A DNA stretch of 64,000 nucleotides from Pseudorhodoferax aquiterrae (GCF_014652235.1 NZ_BMYK01000005.1:124001-188000); one strand, 5' to 3'. Counted from the stretch's first letter, positions 16,898 to 26,813 are shown. Numbers and translations: made by a program. Notes: generated by a model not told the origin, from the letters alone.

Positions 16898-17851
16898 ATG
16901 TCCCTCTCTCACCTGTCCGCGCCGACCCATGGTGCGCTCGACGCCCGCGCCACCGGCGTCATGGCGCTGCTGTGCCTGCTCTGGAGCCTGCAACAGATTT
17001 CGCTCAAGGCCGTGGCCGACGCGGCCAGCCCCATGCTCATGGTCGCGCTGCGCTCGGGCATCGCGCTGGTGCTGCTGGCCGGGCTGATGGCGCGCCGCGG
17101 CGAGGCGCCGCAGCGGGCGCGCTACGGCGCCGGCCTGCTCGTCGGTGCACTGTTCGGCGTCGAGTTCCTGCTGGTCAGCACTGCGCTGGAATTGACCCAG
17201 GCGGCGCACGTGGTCGTGTTCCTCTACACCTCGCCGATCTTCGCGGCCCTGGGCCTGCAGTGGCGGCTGCCGGCCGAGCGCTTGGGGGCGCTGCAGTGGC
17301 TGGGCATCGGTCTGGCCTTCGGCGGTATCGCCGTGGCGTTCCTGGGCGGGCAGGGCGGCGCGGCCGGCGGCCGGCCGCAGGCCTGGCTCGGCGACCTGCT
17401 GGCCTTGGCGGCCGGCGCCGCCTGGGGTGCGACCACGGTGGCGATCCGCTGCACGTCGCTGGCCAGCGCGCCGGCCACCGAGACGCTGCTGTACCAGTTG
17501 CTGGGCGCCTTCGTGCTGCTGCTGCCGGCGGCCTGGCTGCTGGGGGAGTGGCGCTTCTCGCCCACGCCCGCGGTGTGGGCGCACCTGGGCTTCCAGGGCG
17601 TGGTGGTGTCGTTCGCCAGCTTCCTGACCTGGTTCTGGTTGCTGCGGCGCTACCTGGCCTCGCAACTCGGCGTGTTCTCGTTCCTCACGCCCTTGTTCGG
17701 CGTGCTGCTGGGCGTCTGGCTGCTCGGCGAAGCGCTGGCGCCGGGCTTCGCGGCCGGCGGCGGCCTGGTGCTGGCCGGCATCGCGCTGGTCGGCGGGCAT
17801 GCGGCGCTGGCGCGGCGGCTGGCGGCCGTGCGGGGGCTCGCCCCGCGCTGA
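16898..17851 (+). CDS. EamA/DMT-family transporter
   Basis: 317 residues with about ten membrane helices in two EamA repeats (GVMALLCLLWSLQQISLKA in the first; GDLLALAAGAAWGATTVAIR in the second). It is probably an inner-membrane exporter of small metabolites, as for RhtA/YdcZ-type proteins; substrate unknown. The ATG at 16898 was preferred over 16868 because it starts just before the first helix and leaves 74 bp for a divergent promoter with the LysR gene. Confidence 0.9.
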   Translation: MSLSHLSAPTHGALDARATGVMALLCLLWSLQQISLKAVADAASPMLMVALRSGIALVLLAGLMARRGEAPQRARYGAGLLVGALFGVEFLLVSTALELTQAAHVVVFLYTSPIFAALGLQWRLPAERLGALQWLGIGLAFGGIAVAFLGGQGGAAGGRPQAWLGDLLALAAGAAWGATTVAIRCTSLASAPATETLLYQLLGAFVLLLPAAWLLGEWRFSPTPAVWAHLGFQGVVVSFASFLTWFWLLRRYLASQLGVFSFLTPLFGVLLGVWLLGEALAPGFAAGGGLVLAGIALVGGHAALARRLAAVRGLAPR

Positions 17852-17869
17852 TCTGCCCCAAGCACCACA

Positions 17870-17914
17870 TACGCCACCTGGCGTACAGACCCTTTTCGGG
17901 GTTCTCCCTAGGAT
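17870..17914 (+). promoter_or_regulatory. urtA promoter: palindrome TACGC-N6-GCGTA plus -10
   Basis: TACGCCACCTGGCGTA (17870-17885) has the same 5-6-5 layout as the amiE and fmdB sites. TAGGAT at 17909-17914 follows after 23 bp, the same gap as at those promoters. With a start near 17921 the palindrome centres at about -43, a class II activator position. The urtA ATG is about 68 bases further on. Confidence 0.6.
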
Positions 17915-17988
17915 CGCTCCCAAGGTCAGACAAGGCCCACAGGCTTGTAGGACCGGACCGATCCAACCACCCAACGGGAGCACTCCGA

Positions 17989-19260
17989 ATGCAACGCAGC
18001 TTCACCATCAAGGCCACCGCTCTGGCCAGCGCCGCCATCGCCCTGGCCGGCCTCGCCGCCGTTCCCGCCTTCGCGCAGGACACCATCAAGGTCGGCGTGC
18101 TGCACGCGCTGTCCGGCACCATGGCGATTTCCGAGACGGCGCTCAAGGACATGGCGCTGATGACCATCGAGGAGATCAACGCCAAGGGCGGCGTGCTGGG
18201 CAAGAAGCTCGAGCCCGTGGTGATCGACACGGCCTCCAACTGGCCGCTGGCGGCCGAGAAGGCCAAGCAGCTCATCACCCAGGACAAGGTGGCCGTGACC
18301 TTCGGCTGCTGGACCTCGGTCTGCCGCAAGTCGGTGCTGCCGGTCTATGAAGAGAACAACGCGCTGCTCTACTACCCCGTGCAGTACGAGGGCGAAGAGC
18401 TGTCCAAGAACGTGTTCTACACGGGCGCAGCGCCGAACCAGCAGGCCATCCCCGCCGTGGAGTACCTGATGGGCAAGGAAGGCGGCTCGGCCAAGCGCTG
18501 GGTGCTGCTGGGCACGGACTACGTCTACCCGCGAACGGCCAACAAGATCCTGCGCGCCTTCCTGAAGTCCAAGGGTGTGGCCGACGCCGACATCATGGAG
18601 ACCTACACCCCCTTCGGCCACAGCGACTACCAGACCATCGTTGCCGACATCAAGAAGTTCAGCACCGGCGGCAAGACGGCCGTGATCTCCACCATCAACG
18701 GCGACTCCAACGTGCCGTTCTACAAGGAACTGGGCAACGCGGGCCTGTCGGCGAAGAACGTGCCCGTGGTGGCCTTCAGCGTGGGCGAGGAAGAGCTGCG
18801 CGGCCTGGATCCCAAGCCGCTGGCCGGCCACCTGGCCTCGTGGAACTACTTCATGAGCGTGAAGAACCCGACCAACACGGCCTGGATCAAGCAGTGGAGC
18901 GACTACGCCAAGGCCAAGAAGCTGCCGGGCCAGTCCACCAAGCCGCTGACCAACGACCCGATGGAAGCCACCTACGTGGGCATGCACATGTGGAAGCAGG
19001 CCGTGGAGAAGGCCAAGTCCACCGACCCGGACAAGGTCATCGCCGCCATGGCCGGCCAGACCTTCAACGCGCCCAGCGGCTTCACGCTGACCATGGACGC
19101 CAAGAACCACCACCTGCACAAGCCCGTGCTGATCGGCGAGATCCGCCCGGACGGCCAGTTCAACGTGGTGTGGCGCACCAAGGCCCCGATCAAGGCCCAG
19201 CCCTGGAGCCCCTTCATCGAAGGCAACGACAAGAAGAAGGACGAGCCCGAAAAGAAGTGA
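17989..19260 (+). CDS. urtA: Urea ABC transporter, substrate-binding protein
   Basis: 423 residues with a Sec signal peptide (hydrophobic run, cleavage after AFA at about residue 29). UrtA motifs: IKVGVLHALSGTMAISETAL, FGCWTSVCRKSVLPVYEE, LLYYPVQYEGEE, GTDYVYPRTANKI. GGGAG lies eight bases before the ATG. It binds urea (or short amides) in the periplasm for UrtBCDE. It shares its domain and many motifs with the binding protein at 8665 but has a Sec rather than Tat-like signal. No urease genes are in the window, so imported urea must be degraded by enzymes encoded elsewhere. Confidence 0.95.
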   Translation: MQRSFTIKATALASAAIALAGLAAVPAFAQDTIKVGVLHALSGTMAISETALKDMALMTIEEINAKGGVLGKKLEPVVIDTASNWPLAAEKAKQLITQDKVAVTFGCWTSVCRKSVLPVYEENNALLYYPVQYEGEELSKNVFYTGAAPNQQAIPAVEYLMGKEGGSAKRWVLLGTDYVYPRTANKILRAFLKSKGVADADIMETYTPFGHSDYQTIVADIKKFSTGGKTAVISTINGDSNVPFYKELGNAGLSAKNVPVVAFSVGEEELRGLDPKPLAGHLASWNYFMSVKNPTNTAWIKQWSDYAKAKKLPGQSTKPLTNDPMEATYVGMHMWKQAVEKAKSTDPDKVIAAMAGQTFNAPSGFTLTMDAKNHHLHKPVLIGEIRPDGQFNVVWRTKAPIKAQPWSPFIEGNDKKKDEPEKK

Positions 19261-19285
19261 CGGCTGCCCTGTAGCGCGACGCACG

Positions 19286-19313
19286 AGAAGGGGCCGCGCG
19301 CCCCTTCTTTTTC
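19286..19313 (+). terminator. Intrinsic terminator-like hairpin between urtA and urtB
   Basis: A perfect nine-pair stem (AGAAGGGGC with GCCCCTTCT), five-base loop, then a run of T. This is a good Rho-independent terminator. Since urtB follows within 30 bases, it probably works as a partial terminator giving excess urtA mRNA. Confidence 0.8.
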
Positions 19314-19339
19314 ATCTGGACAGACATCAGGGGGTTGCC

Positions 19340-20938
19340 TTGCGAAGTTGGACAAGGGCTTTGGCCGCAGCATGCATCGGGTGGGCCGTGGCCATGCTGC
19401 CGGCGCACGCGCTCACGAACGAGGCCGCGCTGGCCATGGCCTCGGGCACCTCGTCCGTGCGCATCGAGGCCATCACGGCGGCCGTGATCGAGGCGGTCGA
19501 GAAGGGCGACGACAAGACCGAGGCCTTCCTGAAGGCCATGGCCGATGACAGCGTGCGCTTCACGGCCGACAAGGTCTTCGTCGTGCAAGGCGACAAGGGC
19601 ATCGACCCGGTCACGGGCGCAGAGCTGCCGCTGCCGGCCGATGCGGAGGACGTGGTCAACAACAACCTCATGCGCAGCGAGCTGGACGTGGCGCTGGCCG
19701 CGCTGCAACTGCGCAGCAGCGACACCGCCGTGCGCGCCGAGGCCGCACGCGCGTTGGCGGGCGCCCCGTCCGAAGCGCGCGTGCCCCTGGTCCAGAAGGC
19801 GCTGGCGACCGAGAAGGACGCTGGCATCCGCGAACAGCTGGAACTGGCCCAGGCCGGCGGCCTGCTCGGCAGCGAGGACCCGGCCAAGCGCCTGGCCGCC
19901 GCCACCACACTTTCCGAGAACAAGCGCCCGGCCACCAAGCTGCTGCTCAACGAACGCCTGGCCGAGGAGCAGGACCCGGCCGTCAAGAAGGCCATCGTGG
20001 CGGCGATTGCCAGCATCGACGCCGGCCTGGTCTGGGGCGAACGCCTGGGCCAGGCCTTCACGGGCGTGAGCCTGGGCTCCATCCTGCTGCTGGTGGCGCT
20101 GGGCCTGGCCATCACCTACGGCCTCATGGGCGTGATCAACATGGCCCACGGCGAGCTCATGATGATCGGTGCCTACGCCACCTACGTGGTGCAAGGCCTG
20201 TTCCAGAAGTACCTGCCGGGCGCCTTCGACGCCTACCTGATCGCCGCCATCCCGGCCGCCTTCCTGAGCTCGGCACTGGTCGGTGCCATCCTCGAGCGCG
20301 GCGTGATCCGCTTCCTGTACGGCCGGCCGCTGGAGACGCTGCTGGCCACCTGGGGCATCAGCCTGGTGCTCATGCAGCTCGTGCGTTCGACCTTCGGCGC
20401 GCAGAACGTGGCTGTGGAAAGCCCATCCTGGATGAGCGGCAGCGTGCAGCTGCTGCCCAACCTTGCGCTGCCCTGGAACCGCGTGCTCATCATCGTGTTC
20501 GCATTGCTGGTGCTTGGCGCCGTGGCCTGGATGATCGGCCGCACGCGGCTGGGCCTGTTCGTGCGCGGCGTGACGCAGAACCGTCCGATCGCCTCGTGCA
20601 TGGGCGTGAACACCGCGCGCATCGACACCTACGCCTTCGCGCTGGGCTCGGGCATCGCGGGCCTGGCCGGCTGCGCGCTGAGCCAGGTCGGCAACGTGGG
20701 CCCGGACCTGGGCCAGAGCTACATCGTCGATTCCTTCATGGTCGTCGTGGTCGGCGGCGTGGGCCAGCTGGCGGGCACGGTCTACGCCGCGCTGGGCCTC
20801 GGCATCCTGAACAAGCTGTTCGAGGGCTGGGCCGGCGCGGTGCTGGCCAAGATCGCCGTGCTGGTCCTCATCATCGTCTTCATCCAGAAGCGGCCCCAGG
20901 GCATCTTCGCGATGAAGGGCCGCAGCGCAGAAGCGTGA
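19340..20938 (+). CDS. urtB: Urea ABC transporter permease UrtB
   Basis: 532 residues. It starts at TTG 19340, preceded by AGGGGG, with a signal-like N-terminus (ALAAACIGWAVAMLPAHA). Residues about 25-235 are a periplasmic extension with HEAT-like helical repeats (AARALAGAPSEARVPLVQKAL), characteristic of UrtB. The LivH-type permease follows (ITYGLMGVINMAHGELM, GRPLETLLATWGISLVLMQ, QKRPQGIFAMKG). Its stop overlaps an in-frame GTG of the next gene. Confidence 0.94.
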   Translation: MRSWTRALAAACIGWAVAMLPAHALTNEAALAMASGTSSVRIEAITAAVIEAVEKGDDKTEAFLKAMADDSVRFTADKVFVVQGDKGIDPVTGAELPLPADAEDVVNNNLMRSELDVALAALQLRSSDTAVRAEAARALAGAPSEARVPLVQKALATEKDAGIREQLELAQAGGLLGSEDPAKRLAAATTLSENKRPATKLLLNERLAEEQDPAVKKAIVAAIASIDAGLVWGERLGQAFTGVSLGSILLLVALGLAITYGLMGVINMAHGELMMIGAYATYVVQGLFQKYLPGAFDAYLIAAIPAAFLSSALVGAILERGVIRFLYGRPLETLLATWGISLVLMQLVRSTFGAQNVAVESPSWMSGSVQLLPNLALPWNRVLIIVFALLVLGAVAWMIGRTRLGLFVRGVTQNRPIASCMGVNTARIDTYAFALGSGIAGLAGCALSQVGNVGPDLGQSYIVDSFMVVVVGGVGQLAGTVYAALGLGILNKLFEGWAGAVLAKIAVLVLIIVFIQKRPQGIFAMKGRSAEA

Positions 20939-20943
20939 ACACC

Positions 20944-22151
20944 ATGAGCAGCACACCCATGTCTTCGATCGAACGCGCGCTGGCGGCAGAGGCCGGCACC
21001 CAGGTGTCCCCGCCCCCGCCGCCACCCGCGCCCATCGTGCGCCCGGAGGTCACGCTGCCGGGCCGCGCGCCGCTGCTGACCCGGCCCGGCTGGGCCGCCT
21101 TCTTCGCCGCGCTGCTGGCCGTCTGCGCGCTGGCGCCGGCCCTCAACCTGCTGGTGCCCGAGGGCAGCGCGCTGCACCTGTCGGACTACAGCGTGGCCGT
21201 GCTGGGCCGCATCATGTGCTATGCCATCGCGGCGCTGGCCATGGACCTGATCTGGGGCTACACCGGCATCCTGTCGCTGGGCCATGGCCTGTTCTTCGCG
21301 CTGGGCGGTTACATGATGGGCATGTACCTCATGCGCCAGATCGGCCTGGAGGGCAACTACAAGAGCGAGCTGCCCGACTTCATGGTCTTCCTGGACTGGA
21401 AGGAGCTGCCCTGGCACTGGACCTTCAGCGGCTCCTTCATCCTGCAGATGATTCTGGTGGTCGCGGTGCCGGGCCTGCTGGCTTTCGTGTTCGGCTACTT
21501 CGCGTTCCGTTCGCGCATCAAGGGCGTGTACTTCTCCATCATCACGCAGGCGCTGACCTTCGCCGCCATGCTGCTGTTCTTCCGCAACGAGACGGGCTTC
21601 GGCGGCAACAACGGCTTCACGGACTTCAAGCGCATCCTGGACATCCCGCTCGCCACGCAGCAGATGCGCATGACGCTGTTCGTGCTGACCGGTCTCACGC
21701 TGCTGGGCTTCTTCCTGTTCGCGCGCTGGCTGGTGGGCAGCAAGTTCGGCCGCGTGCTGCAGGCCATCCGCGACGCCGAGAGCCGCGTGATGTTCTCGGG
21801 CTACAACCCGGTGCGCTACAAGCTCACGGTCTGGACCATCTCGGCCATGATGTGCGGCGTGGCCGGGGCGCTGTACGTGCCCCAGGTCGGCATCATCAAC
21901 CCGACCGAGATGTCGCCGGCCAACTCCATCGAGATCGCGATCTGGGCCGCGGTGGGCGGCCGGGCCACGCTGATCGGGCCCATCGTCGGCGCCTTCCTGG
22001 TCAACGGTGCCAAGAGCTGGTTCACCACGGCCTTCCCCGAGTACTGGCTGTACTTCCTGGGCGCCATGTTCATCATCGTCACGCTGTACCTGCCGCACGG
22101 CGTGGTGGGTCTGGTGCGCAAGCTGGCCGCACGCGGCAAGGAGGAGCGCGC

Positions 22152-22155
<4 letters not shown>
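20944..22155 (+). CDS. urtC: Urea ABC transporter permease UrtC
   Basis: 403 residues from the ATG at 20944; a GTG at 20935 overlapping the urtB stop is an equally possible start three codons earlier. A Pro-rich stretch (about 22-30) precedes the first helix. Motifs: DLIWGYTGILSLGHGLFFAL, IKGVYFSIITQALTF, GRVLQAIRDAESRVMFSGY. It forms the inner-membrane channel with UrtB. The stop overlaps the urtD start (ATGA). Confidence 0.94.
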
Positions 22156-23024
<869 letters not shown>

Positions 23025-23025
23025 G

Positions 23026-23724
23026 ATGAGCATTCTGAGCGTCAAGAACGTCAACCAGTACTACGGCGGCTCGCACATCCTGCGCGATGTGAGCCTTGAG
23101 GCGCAGCTGGGCAAGGTCACCGTGCTGCTGGGCCGCAACGGCGTGGGCAAGACCACGCTGCTCAAGTCGCTGATGGGCCTGGTGCCGATCAAGACCGGCT
23201 CCATCGCCTTCGACGGCAAGCCCATCGAACGCACCACGCCCTACGAGCGCGCGCGCGCCGGCATCGGCTTCGTGCCGCAGGGCCGCGAGATCTTCGCGCG
23301 GCTCACGGTGGAGGAAAACCTGCGCATGGGGCTGGCCTACAAGAGCGGCAGCACGCCGATCCCGGCCGAGCTGTTCGAGCTGTTCCCGGTCTTGAAGCAG
23401 ATGCTGCACCGGCGTGGCGGCGACCTGTCGGGCGGGCAGCAGCAGCAGCTCGCGATCGCGCGCGCGCTGGCGCCCAAACCCAAGCTGCTGATCCTGGACG
23501 AGCCGACCGAGGGCATCCAGCCGTCCATCATCAAGGACATCGGCCGCGTGATCCGCATGCTGGCCGACCGGGGCGACATGGCCATCCTGCTCGTGGAGCA
23601 GTACTACGACTTCGCCGAGGAACTGGCCGACGAGTACCTGGTGATGGAGCGCGGCGTGTTCATCGCGCGCGGGCCGGGCAGCGAGATGCAGGAGAAGGGG
23701 ATCCGCCAGCTGGTGGCGATCTGA
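23026..23724 (+). CDS. urtE: Urea ABC transporter ATPase UrtE
   Basis: 232 residues. Walker A GRNGVGKTT, signature DLSGGQQQQLAIARAL, Walker B LLILDEPTEGIQPSII. It begins one base after the urtD stop and is the last gene of the operon. Two strong hairpins follow before the convergent HU gene. With UrtD it hydrolyses ATP to drive urea uptake. Confidence 0.95.
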   Translation: MSILSVKNVNQYYGGSHILRDVSLEAQLGKVTVLLGRNGVGKTTLLKSLMGLVPIKTGSIAFDGKPIERTTPYERARAGIGFVPQGREIFARLTVEENLRMGLAYKSGSTPIPAELFELFPVLKQMLHRRGGDLSGGQQQQLAIARALAPKPKLLILDEPTEGIQPSIIKDIGRVIRMLADRGDMAILLVEQYYDFAEELADEYLVMERGVFIARGPGSEMQEKGIRQLVAI

Positions 23725-23776
23725 GCGCAGCCGGGGCGGCTGCGCGAAGCAGGGTGCCGCCCTTGCAGCGGCACCC
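23725..23776. terminator. Two tandem perfect hairpins between urtE and the HU gene
   Basis: Stem 1 pairs 23725-23733 with 23737-23745 (GCGCAGCCG / CGGCTGCGC). Stem 2 pairs 23752-23760 with 23768-23776 (GGGTGCCGC / GCGGCACCC). Both are perfect nine-pair GC-rich stems filling the 63-bp convergent gap. Neither has a T-tract. A bidirectional block or mRNA 3'-end stabiliser is likely. Confidence 0.6.
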
Positions 23777-23787
23777 GGACCGGCGCC

Positions 23788-24279
23788 TTACAGCGCGGCG
23801 TCCTTGAGCTTCTTGAGCGAACGCACCTTCACGCGCACGGTGGCGGGCTTGGCGGCGAATTCGCGCTCGACCTTGGTGAAGGGGTCGATGCCGCGGCGCT
23901 TCTTCTTCGCGGGGATCGCGACCGCGTTGATCTTGAGCAGGCCGGGCAGCGTGAACTCGCCCAGGCCCTTCTTGTTCAGCGAAGCGACCATGGTGGCTTC
24001 CAGCGCGCCCAGCACGGCCTTGACGACCTTGGGCTCGGCACCCGACAGCTCGGCCAGCTGGGCCTGCAGCGTGGTCTTGTTGAAGGCGGTCTTGATGGGC
24101 TTGAGCGGGCCGGCGGCGGCCTTGGCGGGCGCTGCCTTCTTGACGGGCGCGGCAGCCTTCACAGGGGCAGCCTTCTTGGCGGACGCAGCGGCCTTCACGG
24201 GAGCGGCCTTCTTGGCGGGAGCTGCCGCCTTGGCGGTGGCGGTCTTCTTGACGGGAGCGGTTTTCTTAGCAGTTGCCAT
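23788..24279 (-). CDS. HU-family DNA-binding protein with Lys/Ala-rich N-terminal tail
   Basis: 163 residues. The first 65 or so are repeats of the type PAKKAAPVKAAA, resembling the tail of eukaryotic histone H1 and of Bordetella/Comamonadaceae histone-like proteins. The HU-like domain follows: TTLQAQLAELSGAEPKVVKAV and GLGEFTLPGLLKI, with the DNA-binding beta-arm region KKKRRGIDPFTKVEREFAAK. It is a probable nucleoid protein. The repeat tract could vary in length by recombination. No partner gene; it is transcribed alone, convergent with urtE. Confidence 0.92.
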   Translation of the reverse strand: MATAKKTAPVKKTATAKAAAPAKKAAPVKAAASAKKAAPVKAAAPVKKAAPAKAAAGPLKPIKTAFNKTTLQAQLAELSGAEPKVVKAVLGALEATMVASLNKKGLGEFTLPGLLKINAVAIPAKKKRRGIDPFTKVEREFAAKPATVRVKVRSLKKLKDAAL

Positions 24280-24534
24280 GTTCGAAATACGTCTTTGGAA
24301 TCGGAAATGCGCAATGTCGCGCAGCGCGATTCTAGGAAAGTCGCGGTGGCCGCCCCGAATCCAGTGTCCACGAGAGGTCGTTGCGACGCGCAACCGCGCC
24401 GGCGAGCGCATGGCGCGATCGCGTTCGCAAGCGCGTGGCCCCGCGCGGCGGCAGCTTCCACGCGGAGCGGCGGCGCTCCGAGGAGCGCGCCGGCCATCCG
24501 CGTGGACGGTGCCGTGCACAGCACGGCGGCCATC

Positions 24535-25632
24535 TCAGGCCGTGGCCGGCCGGACGATGATCTTGACGTTGGCGTCCTTGTTGTGGACCAGTTCCTCGAA
24601 GCCGTGGGTGACGATGTCGGGCAGCGCGATGCGGCCCGTGATCAGGGGCCGCACGTCGATGCGACCGTCGGCGATGAAGCGGATGACGTCGGCGAATTCG
24701 CCGTTGTACGCCAGTGAGCCCACAACCTCCTTCTCGGTCGCCACCAGCTCGAAGAAGTTGAACTGGCTCGGCTCTTCGAAGATGCCGACCATGACGCAGC
24801 GCCCTGCCTTGCGGATCACGTCGAGCGCCAGCTTGGCGGTGTTCTTGTTGCCGATGCACTCGAAAGAAACGTCTGCGCCGTACCCGCCCGTCAATGCCTT
24901 GAGTTCGGCGATGGCATCGCACTCCTTGGGATCGATGACCAGGCTGGCACCGACCTCCATCGCCTTGGCCTTGCGGGCCGCCGACATCTCCAGCGCGATG
25001 ACGCGGCCGGCCCCGGCGGCTTTGGCGCACATGATGGTGCAAAGACCGATGGTGCCGGCGCCCACGACCACGACGGTTTTTCCGACGAGCTCGCCGGCCT
25101 TCTTGACGGCATGCAGCCCGACGGCCAGCGGCTCGATCAGCGCACCGGCTTCGGTCGGAAAGTCGTCGGGCAGCTTGTAGAGCAGCTCGGCCGGCACGTT
25201 CACGTACTCTGCGAACGCGCCGTTGTTCATGAGGCCGGTGAACGCGAGGTTCTCGCAGATGTTGTACAGACCGTGCGTGCAGTAGTAGCACTTGCCGCAA
25301 TGCTGGCAGGCGTCGGCAGTGACGCGTTCACCGACGGCGTAACCGGTGACGCCGTCGCCGAGTTCGGCAATCTCGCCGCTGAACTCATGGCCCAGCGTGC
25401 ACTGGCCCTTGAGGCCGGTGAGCGGATGGGGGTGGTCGACGGGGATGAACACGGGACCGGCGAGGTACTCGTGCAGGTCGGATCCGCAGATGCCGCACCA
25501 ATGCACGCGGATCTGGACCCAGCCTGCGGGCGGTTTCTGTGGTACCGGCACGTCCTGGACGCGGATGTCATGGCGTCCGTGCCAGACGGCGGCTTGCATG
25601 CTGCGTTGATGCTCGGTGCTTGCGCTGTTCAT
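24535..25632 (-). CDS. Zinc-dependent dehydrogenase, 2,3-butanediol dehydrogenase type
   Basis: 365 residues of the medium-chain dehydrogenase family. Catalytic zinc ligands: Cys in HWCGICGSD, and the His-Glu of TLGHEF. Structural zinc Cys cluster: CQHCGKCYYCTHGLYNIC. NAD-binding motif: VVVGAGTIGLC. The closest type by pattern is (R,R)-butanediol/acetoin dehydrogenase, which interconverts butanediol and acetoin. The ATG at 25632 follows GGAGA; an internal ATG at 25599 is possible. It is the second gene after the SDR in the predicted sigma-54 operon. The exact substrate cannot be read from sequence. Confidence 0.9.
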   Translation of the reverse strand: MNSASTEHQRSMQAAVWHGRHDIRVQDVPVPQKPPAGWVQIRVHWCGICGSDLHEYLAGPVFIPVDHPHPLTGLKGQCTLGHEFSGEIAELGDGVTGYAVGERVTADACQHCGKCYYCTHGLYNICENLAFTGLMNNGAFAEYVNVPAELLYKLPDDFPTEAGALIEPLAVGLHAVKKAGELVGKTVVVVGAGTIGLCTIMCAKAAGAGRVIALEMSAARKAKAMEVGASLVIDPKECDAIAELKALTGGYGADVSFECIGNKNTAKLALDVIRKAGRCVMVGIFEEPSQFNFFELVATEKEVVGSLAYNGEFADVIRFIADGRIDVRPLITGRIALPDIVTHGFEELVHNKDANVKIIVRPATA

Positions 25633-25710
25633 GGTGTGTCTCCAGTGCGTTGGGAAGGGCTGTGCGCATGCCCTGGCCTTGCCAGGGCGCGGGGGGAGGG
25701 GGGGACGGCG

Positions 25711-26499
25711 TCAGACCAGGACCATGCCGCCGTCGACGACCAGCGACTGGCCGGTCATGTAGTCCGAATCGGGCGATGCGAGGAAGCAGGAGACGCCCAC
25801 CAGGTCATCGGCCCGCGATGGCCGGCCGAGCAGGATGTCGGCCGAAAATTGGTCGAAGGCCTCGTTCTCGCGCGTCGTCATGCCCTCGGTGCGAAAGCCC
25901 TGGTCGATCAGCTTCCACATGTCGGTGGCGACCACGCCGGGGCAGATCGCGTTGACGGTGATCTTGTGCTCGCCGAACGCACGGGCGCCCGCCTGCGTCA
26001 GCGCGACCACGCTGAACTTGCTGGCACAGTAGTGGGCCAGCGGCGCATAGCCTTGCTTGCCAGCGATCGAGGCGGTATTGACGATCTTCCCGCCGCCGCC
26101 CTGCGCAATCATCTGTTTGGCCGCCTCCTGCATGCCGATCAGCACTCCGAGGGCGTTGATGTCCATGACGCGGTGCCAGTCGTCCTCGGTGATCGAGAGG
26201 AAGCTGCGCGTTTGCGCAATGCCGGCGTTGTTGAAGATGCCGTCGAGGCGGCCGAACCGGGCCACCGTGGTTTCGACCAACGCCTTGACGCTGGCGCGCT
26301 GGCTCACGTCCACCGGCACGGCGATGGCTTCGCCGCCTTGCTCGCGGATCGCGCTGGCCACGGCTTGGGCGTTGTCGATGTCGATGTCGGCGATCGCCAG
26401 GCGGCCACCCTGTGCGGCCAGGCCGCGGGCGATCGCTGCGCCGATTCCGCGGCCTGCGCCGGTGACGATGATGGACTTGCGCTCGAGGCGGCTGGGCAT
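25711..26499 (-). CDS. Short-chain dehydrogenase, diacetyl/acetoin reductase type
   Basis: 262 residues, classical SDR. Cofactor motif TGAGRGIGAAIA; NNAG; catalytic Ser in NTASIAGKQG; Tyr and Lys in YCASK; ICPGVVATDM; C-terminal TGQSLVVDGG. An Asp (IADIDID) after the second strand suggests NAD preference. AGGAGAC precedes the ATG at 26499. With the adjacent butanediol-type dehydrogenase and AcoR-like activator, it fits acetoin/2,3-butanediol turnover. Other hydroxyketones or sugars are possible. Confidence 0.9.
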   Translation of the reverse strand: MPSRLERKSIIVTGAGRGIGAAIARGLAAQGGRLAIADIDIDNAQAVASAIREQGGEAIAVPVDVSQRASVKALVETTVARFGRLDGIFNNAGIAQTRSFLSITEDDWHRVMDINALGVLIGMQEAAKQMIAQGGGGKIVNTASIAGKQGYAPLAHYCASKFSVVALTQAGARAFGEHKITVNAICPGVVATDMWKLIDQGFRTEGMTTRENEAFDQFSADILLGRPSRADDLVGVSCFLASPDSDYMTGQSLVVDGGMVLV

Positions 26500-26537
26500 G
26501 CTGGTCTCCTGTCTGTTGGTGTGGAAGCCCACTCCTC

Positions 26538-26553
26538 TGCATGCGCCGTGCCA
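26538..26553 (-). promoter_or_regulatory. Sigma-54 (-24/-12) promoter of the SDR-dehydrogenase operon
   Basis: On the minus strand: TGGCACGGCGCATGCA, preceded by C. It matches the consensus TGGCACGN4TTGCA at every fixed base but one, and GG and GC are separated by exactly ten bases. The predicted start would be about 27 bases before the SDR ATG. The activator with a sigma-54 interaction domain is encoded just upstream. Confidence 0.85.
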
Positions 26554-26613
26554 GCCGGTTTTGGCCGGATTGACGGGGATTTCGTGGCCGCATGCGGTGC
26601 CAGGCGCAACAGC

Positions 26614-26656
26614 TGTCGCAGCCGCATGCCACAGGCGTCGCGCCACGGATGCGACA
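26614..26656. promoter_or_regulatory. Probable upstream activator sites, TGTCGCA half-sites
   Basis: TGTCGCAGCC at 26614-26623 and GGATGCGACA at 26647-26656 form an inverted pair matching at nine of ten bases, with centres 33 bp apart. They lie about 60-120 bp upstream of the -24 element, the usual place for enhancer-binding protein sites. Related palindromes lie upstream of the activator gene itself. Confidence 0.55.
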
Positions 26657-26813
26657 GATGGCGCACACGGGAGCGCGGGGAGCCGCTCTCTACGGGTGGG
26701 CGCGGGGAAGCTGGGCGGAACGCGGCGCATGCCCCGTCGCGAAGGAAGGCGCGGCACGGCCCTGGCAAGGCTTGGACACCCCCGCGCTCCCCGGGCCGGG
26801 GCAAGGGTCGGCC

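Noticed and set aside
20935-20943. GTG overlapping the urtB stop as the urtC start
   Set aside because: Possible, but the ATG three codons later is equally placed; I kept the ATG and noted the alternative.
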